NCBI GenBank assembly: GCA_029881855.1
Contig: JAOULU010000003.1
Span: 1 to 19,338, forward strand
DNA length: 19,338 nt
From: Nitrosomonas sp.
GTDB lineage: Bacteria > Pseudomonadota > Gammaproteobacteria > Burkholderiales > Nitrosomonadaceae
Direction: 5' to 3'
In this document: positions 13,853 to 19,338 of the stretch, piece after piece
Layout: each line of letters opens with the position of its first letter
Numbering within the stretch: the stretch's first letter is position 1
Program-made: the position numbers and the translations under genes
Notes under the pieces: model-generated
Seen by the model: the letters and a program-made list of their open reading frames with translations, nothing else
What the model was told of the DNA's origin: nothing
The model's database searches: none

Positions 13853-14563
13853 ATGATTACAAAACACATTGATTACCAAGACGGGAATACTGCATTAGAA
13901 GGCTATCTAGCCTACAACGAAACGGATGCGACAAAGCCGGCTGTACTAATTGCGCATGATTGGAGTGGACGGCGTGAATTTGCCTGTAGGGCGGCTGAAC
14001 GGGTAGCTGAAATGGGTTATGTGGGCTTTGCATTGGACATGTACGGGAAAGGTATTTTTGGTGCAGATGGCGATGTAGAAGGCAATGGCGCGTTAATGGG
14101 GCCTTTTGCCACAGATCGTGTTTTGCTTAGGCGGCGTATTAATGCAGCGTTGCAAGCTGTACGTCAATTACCGCAAGTGGATTCATCACGCGTTGCTGCA
14201 ATGGGATATTGTTTTGGCGGTATGTGTACACTTGAATTGGCGCGTTCGGGTGCGGATGTGCAAGGTGTTATTAGTATTCACGGTATTTTTGCGCCGGGCG
14301 CAGTTGCGAATGAAAAAATAACGGCAAAGGTGCTGTGCCTGCATGGTCACGATGATCCGATGGTGCCACCGGAGCAAGTACTGGCTTTTGAGACGGAGAT
14401 GAATGAAGCAGGTGTCGATTGGCAGGTTCATGTATATGGCGGTACGATGCATGCGTTTACCAACCCTGTCGCTAACAACCCGGCTTTCGGCACAGTTTAT
14501 AAAGAAATTGCTGCTAATCGGGCGTATCAGTCTATTGCTAATTTCCTACAAGAGATTTTTTAG
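13853..14563 (+). CDS. Dienelactone hydrolase family protein
   Basis: A cytosolic alpha/beta-hydrolase of 236 residues with no signal peptide. The triad of the dienelactone hydrolase family is visible: nucleophile Cys120 in GYCFGG, Asp168 in LHGHDDPMVPP and His200 in GGTMHAFTNP. The oxyanion-region motif IAHDWSGRREFACRAAERVAEMGYVGFALDMYG is also typical. ATG 13853 has GTGAGGA upstream. Classical members open dienelactones in chloroaromatic degradation, but no other catabolic gene is near. This member is closer in style to the housekeeping subset found across proteobacteria, whose substrate is mostly unknown. It follows nadC on the same strand, perhaps in one transcript; I see no functional link. 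Confidence 0.88.
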   Translation: MITKHIDYQDGNTALEGYLAYNETDATKPAVLIAHDWSGRREFACRAAERVAEMGYVGFALDMYGKGIFGADGDVEGNGALMGPFATDRVLLRRRINAALQAVRQLPQVDSSRVAAMGYCFGGMCTLELARSGADVQGVISIHGIFAPGAVANEKITAKVLCLHGHDDPMVPPEQVLAFETEMNEAGVDWQVHVYGGTMHAFTNPVANNPAFGTVYKEIAANRAYQSIANFLQEIF

Positions 14564-14673
14564 CGTGAGTTAATAGCAATATGATTTTTCCTGTTCTAGG
14601 TTCCGCTAGTGTGGTATGAGAACACCATTGTATTTAGTATGTACAATTCATTCTTAACAATGTTTAGGTACTT

Positions 14674-16404
14674 TTAATTTCTGGCATACAATTCAGGTAA
14701 AGTGTTGTTGCTGCCAGATTTTTGTTGATGTTGCGGCAGCTTAGAAAGTAGCTTTGCAAGTTCCCGGCCATCCCAATTTTTATTGTCGCTCTGATACAGC
14801 ATACGATCGAGTGTTGTTAAAGCTGCGCTGATTGCTGGATTATTAAGACGCGATGCAATGTCCTCAAGACCCTTGGGCGGTGTTTCGGGCCAATGGATAG
14901 TCGTCCATTGAAGTAAGTAGTGGCGTGCTTGTCGTGCATTATTGGCTTGGCAGGCAGATAAAAAAAGTTTTCTGGCTTTACGACTGTTTTTCGACCCTTG
15001 GTTCGGTGTTTTTAGCTCATTAGTGTGTTTATGAGAAGAATGCCGTCTGAGCCACCATAGTCCCAGGGTGATAAGCCAGAGTGTAGCAAAGACAAGGCTC
15101 ATCCAGAACCAACCGTTTTTATTAAGGGGTGATATGGAAACGTTAGTAGTGTCTTTAGCCCGCAAGAAATTTTCCATATCATCGAGTTGTGCCGCTGGGT
15201 CAATTGGTTGAGTCACAGCACTTTGTGATGGATTAGTCGCAGGAATGACTTTAATGCTTCGTTCTGGAAGTGTGGCTATGCGCTCTTGGTTTGTTTGTGT
15301 ATCCCACCAATGTAGAATAAATTCGGGCAGTGTATAGTCTCCAGGTTGTGTGGGCATATAGGCCAGGCGCAGGGTTTTCTCTCCCTGGATATTACGGGGT
15401 AGTTTTTGCGTATTAGATTGCGCACGATCAGGATATAGCTTAAAGCCGTCAATATCCACAAATTGCAAATCAGGTAATTGTTCACCTGTGACCCCTAATG
15501 CTTGAATGGTGATATTGCGGGTCAGTGGGTCGCCAACGGTGATTTGACCATCATTGGGTTGCCAGTCTTCCAATAATTCAACAGATTCTGCGGGTAGCCA
15601 AATCTGCGATTTACTTTGATCCGGGCGTGCTTGTACTTCGAGCATGACCGCATCACCACGTAATCTAATGGGGCGGTTATTGGTAAACACTCTGTTGAAA
15701 AAAGGATCTTGTCGAGAATTGTTTTCTGGGATTTGTGCATTCAATACGGGTGCTGGGATGAGCAAATTGCCACTGGTTTGAGGAAATATCATAAATTCCC
15801 GTTCAATGACATGATAGGATTTACCGTCATGCATAGCCTGGTATTCGCGATCGTCTCCCAGTCGTTGCACTAATGCGTTTTCGAGTTCGGGTTCAGTTAA
15901 GCTGCCTTGTACTAATTGTACGGAAAAAAATACGCGTATAGTATAGCGCACCATGCTTTGCACATAAGGGTTTGTTTTATCGACTTCTGTTTCTATGAAG
16001 ACGGGAATATTTGCATCTGGATCTGATCCAGTAGAAGCATCATTGACCTGTAAAATAAGCGTGGGCGTTTGTTCACCATTAATTGTTAGCGATGGAATGA
16101 TTAATTCCCCGCTACGTTTAGGGGTTAGAGAAAGTGTCCAGGTCGTGCGTGAGTCTACTCTACCATTGACAATATTTACACGACTTCCACTTATCATGCC
16201 CAAGATATCAAAATCTTCGTTTAAGGCTTGTGTCTCTGGCATTTCTGAGACCTGACCAGAGGCTTCAATGATGAGCTGAACGGCTTCACCTTCAATGATT
16301 TGGTTACGATCCAAATGAGCAGTCAGTGTTGCATTGGCTTGTAGTGGAACAATACAAAGTAACGAAACTATAAATATTAAGGCGAAATATTTTAATGTTT
16401 TCAT
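14674..16404 (-). CDS. batD: BatD-like protein, last gene of the Bat operon
   Basis: BatD is the large membrane-anchored periplasmic component of Bat (Bacteroides aerotolerance) operons. Signal peptide residues 1-25 end ANA before TLTAHLDRNQI. The ectodomain (about 26-425) has repeated beta-rich modules, seen as LTAHLDRNQIIEGEAVQLIIEA, TWTLSLTPKRSGELIIPSLTI and REFMIFPQTSGNLLIPAPVL, the repeated 'P..SG...IP' pattern of the family. A membrane helix (about 430-450, WFWMSLVFATLWLITLGLWWL) and a basic cytoplasmic tail of about 120 residues follow. The ATG overlaps the stop of the upstream batB/TPR gene by four bases (ATGA). The function in bacteria is not settled: links to oxidative stress, envelope integrity and periplasmic chaperoning have been proposed for relatives. 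No clear terminator was seen in the 110 bp shared with the converging hydrolase gene. Confidence 0.88.
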   Translation of the reverse strand: MKTLKYFALIFIVSLLCIVPLQANATLTAHLDRNQIIEGEAVQLIIEASGQVSEMPETQALNEDFDILGMISGSRVNIVNGRVDSRTTWTLSLTPKRSGELIIPSLTINGEQTPTLILQVNDASTGSDPDANIPVFIETEVDKTNPYVQSMVRYTIRVFFSVQLVQGSLTEPELENALVQRLGDDREYQAMHDGKSYHVIEREFMIFPQTSGNLLIPAPVLNAQIPENNSRQDPFFNRVFTNNRPIRLRGDAVMLEVQARPDQSKSQIWLPAESVELLEDWQPNDGQITVGDPLTRNITIQALGVTGEQLPDLQFVDIDGFKLYPDRAQSNTQKLPRNIQGEKTLRLAYMPTQPGDYTLPEFILHWWDTQTNQERIATLPERSIKVIPATNPSQSAVTQPIDPAAQLDDMENFLRAKDTTNVSISPLNKNGWFWMSLVFATLWLITLGLWWLRRHSSHKHTNELKTPNQGSKNSRKARKLFLSACQANNARQARHYLLQWTTIHWPETPPKGLEDIASRLNNPAISAALTTLDRMLYQSDNKNWDGRELAKLLSKLPQHQQKSGSNNTLPELYARN

Positions 16405-18167
16405 TGTTGTTTTCGTTGTAAGTGTTCCAGCATAAATTTCCGGCGTAGCAACCCAGAAGGGTCTTCAGGAATTTGTCTGAGCCATTGTTCTAGTGCAATA
16501 TCTTCTTCACTTGGTAAGGGGGTGTTTTGGTCGTTTGCGACAGATGCGTCAGCTATGTCAGGTTTAGCGGTGTCAAGCTGTTCATTCTCAGATTGTTGTT
16601 CGGTAGAATCATCTGGTATAGCATGCTGTTCATCCATTGGCTGTGGGTCTGATTGTTCGTGTTCAGAGTTTTCCTCACTAGACTGTGCGCTGTCTTCTTG
16701 CTGTTGTGTGGCATCATCTGAATGATCATTATTTTCTGCCGATTGCGCGTCAGAAGGCTGGCTTGAATCTTTGTCTTTATCGCTGTTCTCTTTTGCATTG
16801 TCATCACCCTGTTGCGAAGATTCATCATTCTGAGATTGCTGCTGTTGTTGTAATTTTTCCAGTAGCTCGAGATTGGCTTTTGCATCTTTATGGTTGGGTT
16901 TTTGTTGCAAAACTTCACGGTAGGCAGCCATAGCTTGCTCTAATTCACCTGTACGTGCCAAGGCGTTACCCTGGTTATATTTGGCTTCAATACTACTTGA
17001 TTCAGCAAATGCTTGTGCGGCACTCTTGTAATCCCCAGTTTCGTAGAGCGACATACCGCGCCAATTGGGATTACGAAATTGTTGCGCAGCTGTATGCGGA
17101 TCACCTTGTTGTAAGCTTTTTTCTGCTTGCTGATCAGAGCGTAGCCATAAGTCCTGCCAACCGAAAGCATACGCTGGCGGCGGTGTAATGAATAAAACGA
17201 CAAATCCCATCAGCCAGCCACGTCGAAATCCCAGCGCAGCAAAGAACAAGAGCAATGGTAGCAGCCAGGTGCCATGTTCAAACCAACGCTCCACGCTACC
17301 AGTTTCTATTTTATCAAATGTATGGGTTACCGTGATATCAGGTAGCAGGCGGTTTAAATCCAACTCATCAGTCGTCATTAAACTGAATACGCCACCACCC
17401 GCACGCGCAAGTTCTTGCAAGGGGGCGGAATTAAAGCGCACAAATTCAGTAATATCATTGTGACGTATCGTGCCACCTTGTTCTGTACCTATACCCAGTA
17501 TCGAGAGTCGGTATCCTTGCTCATGTAGTCTGCGAGCTTGTGTCAGAGCTGCGGCTGGATCGGATATACCATCGGATATGAGTAAAATCTCGCCTTGCCT
17601 GAGACCTGTTAGATTAAGTAAGTCGCCAGCTATTTGTAGTGCGGGTGTGCCGGCATCACCCTTTGCAGGCATAATTTCTGTATTTAACGCTGTGATCAGA
17701 TTCTTGATGGTTTCATTGTCTTCAGTTAACGGTGTGACAACATGTGCTTCACCAGAAAATACTACTAGTCCGGTACGTCCCTCGGTGGATCGTGCCAAAA
17801 TATCCATGATTTTAAAACGTGCACGTTCGAGGCGAGATGGCGATATATCATTGGCATTCATTGATGGGGATAAGTCGAGTATTACAACGCGTGACATTTG
17901 TGATCGCCAGACTTGTTCTGGCTGGCGTTCCCATACGGGTCCAGCTAGAATGAAAATGGTTAACAGCCAAGCACTAGCCAGTATGACTAGCGGCAGGCGA
18001 GTCTTTTTTCCTGGTGATTCCAACCATAATGGTGTGAGTAATTGTTGCTCAAAGACGCTGTTCCAAGCTGTACCAGAAGATTGTTTGCGCCAGAGTGCGA
18101 TGAACAGCCATAGTGCTGGAATTAATGCCAGAAACCATAAGGGTCGTAAAAAATGAAACTCGGTCAT
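16401..18167 (-). CDS. batB: BatB-type VWA protein fused to a TPR (BatC-like) domain
   Basis: Two Bat components in one 588-residue chain. Residues 1-80 carry two membrane helices; about 90-290 is a von Willebrand A domain with an intact metal-ion site (DLSPS at 98-102, Thr174, ISDG with Asp199). A third and perhaps a fourth helix lie at about 300-328. Residues about 338-435 contain TPR-like helices (NWRGMSLYETGDYKSAAQAF, KYNQGNALARTGELEQAM). Residues about 438-560 are a low-complexity Gln/Ser/Asp/Glu tract with almost no hydrophobics, and the chain ends in the conserved ALEQWLRQIPEDPSGLLRRK. In Leptospira and Bacteroides BatB and BatC are separate, whereas fused VWA-TPR proteins are common in proteobacteria. 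The TPR part should be periplasmic. The gene starts 3 bp after batA and overlaps batD by 4 bp. Confidence 0.9.
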   Translation of the reverse strand: MTEFHFLRPLWFLALIPALWLFIALWRKQSSGTAWNSVFEQQLLTPLWLESPGKKTRLPLVILASAWLLTIFILAGPVWERQPEQVWRSQMSRVVILDLSPSMNANDISPSRLERARFKIMDILARSTEGRTGLVVFSGEAHVVTPLTEDNETIKNLITALNTEIMPAKGDAGTPALQIAGDLLNLTGLRQGEILLISDGISDPAAALTQARRLHEQGYRLSILGIGTEQGGTIRHNDITEFVRFNSAPLQELARAGGGVFSLMTTDELDLNRLLPDITVTHTFDKIETGSVERWFEHGTWLLPLLLFFAALGFRRGWLMGFVVLFITPPPAYAFGWQDLWLRSDQQAEKSLQQGDPHTAAQQFRNPNWRGMSLYETGDYKSAAQAFAESSSIEAKYNQGNALARTGELEQAMAAYREVLQQKPNHKDAKANLELLEKLQQQQQSQNDESSQQGDDNAKENSDKDKDSSQPSDAQSAENNDHSDDATQQQEDSAQSSEENSEHEQSDPQPMDEQHAIPDDSTEQQSENEQLDTAKPDIADASVANDQNTPLPSEEDIALEQWLRQIPEDPSGLLRRKFMLEHLQRKQQ

Positions 18168-18170
18168 AAT

Positions 18171-19142
18171 CTAAGCTATTTTCCACCAACGCACAGCTAA
18201 TAGGAAGCTGCTTATTAATGCAAGACCCAGTGGCCAGACAAAAAGTTCAGTGGTTGGGCGCACGACTCGATTGCCTTTCATAGTCGGCTCCAGTTGGTCT
18301 AATTGATGATAAATAGCTTTTAATGTGTCCCGATCGGTGGCACGAAAATATTGCCCGCCAGTAGCATTCGCTATCATTTTAAGTGTTTCTTCATCGAGGT
18401 CAGCTGCCGGGTCAACCATACGCATACCAAAGAAACCGCCGACTTGTCTGGGTTCACCGCCTACACCAATGGTGTACACTCGTAAGCCTTGTTGTGCAGC
18501 AAGCTCGGCTGCTTTGCGGGGTTGTACATGTCCCGCGTTATTAGCGCCGTCTGTCAGCAGTATTAGAACAGTTTCTCCGCTGGCATTTTGTAATCGTTTT
18601 AAAGCCATGCCAATGGCGTCGCCAATGGCGGTTTCCCTGCCAGCAATGCCAATAACCGTATCTTGTAACAAACTAGCTACCGTTGTGTGATCAAAAGTCA
18701 AAGGGGTTTGCAAATATGCTTCAGTGCCAAACAAAATCAGACCAATACGATCACCTTTGCGGCGTCGAATAAATTCTCCGGCGACTTGTTTCACAACTTC
18801 CAAGCGGTTCGTGCGACCATCATCCATATCTGTAATTTCCATACTGCCGGAAACATCTACAGCCAGTAGTAAATTACGCCCACTTTCAGGCAGTTCGGTT
18901 TCTTCTCCTAACCATTGGGGTTTTGCGCTCGCAGTAATCAGCAAAAGCCAGCAGAATATGATCCCCCATAAACCGAATGAATGAAGGCGGGTGTGATTCA
19001 TCGTAGCATTATGTTGGTATGCGGTGATGAAAGGCGCGAATAAGACCCCTTGTTGGATAGATGTTGTTGGCGGCATAAAGCGCCAAAATAACCAGGGTAA
19101 TGGTAATAACAAAAACATCCAGGGCCAGGCAAAATCAAACAT
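18171..19142 (-). CDS. batA: BatA-type VWA domain protein
   Basis: A 323-residue inner-membrane protein with a von Willebrand A domain between transmembrane helices: two N-terminal (about 5-20 and 56-72) and one C-terminal (about 299-318). The metal-ion-dependent adhesion site is complete: DVSGS at 96-100, Thr171 in GRETAIGDAIG and Asp198 in LLTDGANN. The N-terminal pattern FAWPWMFLLLPLPW is typical of BatA. Its ATG shares one base with the TAA stop of the upstream DUF4381 gene (TAATG), and batB/TPR begins 3 bp downstream, so it is translationally coupled on both sides. BatA and BatB are thought to form membrane complexes, in some species regulated by the MoxR ATPase encoded further upstream, which is outside this window. 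Confidence 0.9.
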   Translation of the reverse strand: MFDFAWPWMFLLLPLPWLFWRFMPPTTSIQQGVLFAPFITAYQHNATMNHTRLHSFGLWGIIFCWLLLITASAKPQWLGEETELPESGRNLLLAVDVSGSMEITDMDDGRTNRLEVVKQVAGEFIRRRKGDRIGLILFGTEAYLQTPLTFDHTTVASLLQDTVIGIAGRETAIGDAIGMALKRLQNASGETVLILLTDGANNAGHVQPRKAAELAAQQGLRVYTIGVGGEPRQVGGFFGMRMVDPAADLDEETLKMIANATGGQYFRATDRDTLKAIYHQLDQLEPTMKGNRVVRPTTELFVWPLGLALISSFLLAVRWWKIA

Positions 19143-19338
19143 TAGTGTGTTTTTCCAGGACGATTCGTTTTAATCCATTGACGAGTCAATGTGATCAACT
19201 CTTTGAATTCTGCCGAGTCCTTTTGATAAGGGCTAGACAATAAAATATGTCCTGGTCCTTCAGAAAACTTTCCATTTCCACCATTGGCATCTAGAAATTT
19301 TAGCCAATTTTTGCCGGAGAGAGGAGCAATCGTTGAAT
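19142..19338 (-). CDS. DUF4381-family protein, C-terminal part
   Basis: The gene is cut by the right edge; the last 64 residues and the TAA stop (19144-19142) are visible. The tail contains APLSGKNWLKFLDANGG, then FSEGPGHILLSSPYQ and ELITLTRQWIKTNRP, which fits the C-terminal cytoplasmic segment of the DUF4381 proteins found between the DUF58 and batA genes of proteobacterial Bat operons. The one-base stop/start overlap with batA supports the assignment. The N-terminal membrane helix is not in the window. Function unknown. Confidence 0.8.
   Translation of the reverse strand, partial: STIAPLSGKNWLKFLDANGGNGKFSEGPGHILLSSPYQKDSAEFKELITLTRQWIKTNRPGKTH

Noticed and set aside
14564..14673. Terminator between the hydrolase gene and batD
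   Set aside because: Only 4-5 bp inverted repeats were found in the 110-bp convergent gap, with no U-run after them.
17470..18156. 228-codon open frame on the plus strand
   Set aside because: It is antisense to the VWA part of the batB/TPR gene. It has Cys/Ser/Arg-rich shadow composition and no recognisable domain.
1..19338. Mobile element, prophage, CRISPR array, tRNA or rRNA
   Set aside because: No transposase, integrase, phage gene, regularly spaced repeats, terminal inverted repeats, cloverleaf or rRNA stretch was recognised. Gene content is core-like.

Overview
The window reads as chromosomal DNA of a low-G+C (about 40% by eye) Gram-negative bacterium, most likely a gammaproteobacterium. 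The grounds are the dapA-bamC gene pair, a RoxA/YcfD-type ribosomal oxygenase, a group 1 ClpB behind a sigma-32-type heat-shock promoter, several outer-membrane-type lipoproteins and a complete-looking Bat operon. Nothing in it looks like a phage, an insertion sequence, a CRISPR array or a tRNA/rRNA gene. It looks like core genome with one unusual small-gene intergenic region. The genus cannot be named from the sequence alone.

Layout. (1) 1-2055, plus strand: the 3' part of msrB, a lipoprotein msrA and roxA, closely spaced and probably one operon. The first two repair oxidised methionine and the third is a 2-oxoglutarate/Fe(II) oxygenase. (2) 2056-3104: a sparse region holding two unannotated mini-lipoprotein genes (48 and 41 codons), a promoter-like sequence present twice, a 19-bp tandem duplication and several hairpins/terminators. 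(3) 3105-7975, minus strand: clpB -> dapA -> bamC, with a good sigma-32 promoter in front of clpB. (4) 7982-11065, minus: a 1027-residue membrane-anchored PAS-GGDEF-EAL protein. (5) 11284-12762, minus: a membrane-anchored FMN/Fe-S glutamate-synthase-like protein, divergent from (6) 12938-14563, plus: nadC followed by a dienelactone-hydrolase-family gene. (7) 14674-19338, minus: the aerotolerance (Bat) operon in the order DUF4381 (cut by the window edge) -> batA -> a batB/TPR fusion -> batD, with stop/start overlaps throughout.

How the parts fit. Much of the window concerns the cell envelope and stress: envelope-located methionine sulfoxide repair, Bam-complex lipoprotein BamC, Bat proteins, ClpB disaggregase and a c-di-GMP enzyme whose PAS domain resembles flavin-binding redox sensors. 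The main unexplained material is 2056-3104, where two tiny lipoproteins appear to have their own transcription signals. No clearly new multi-gene system is evident.
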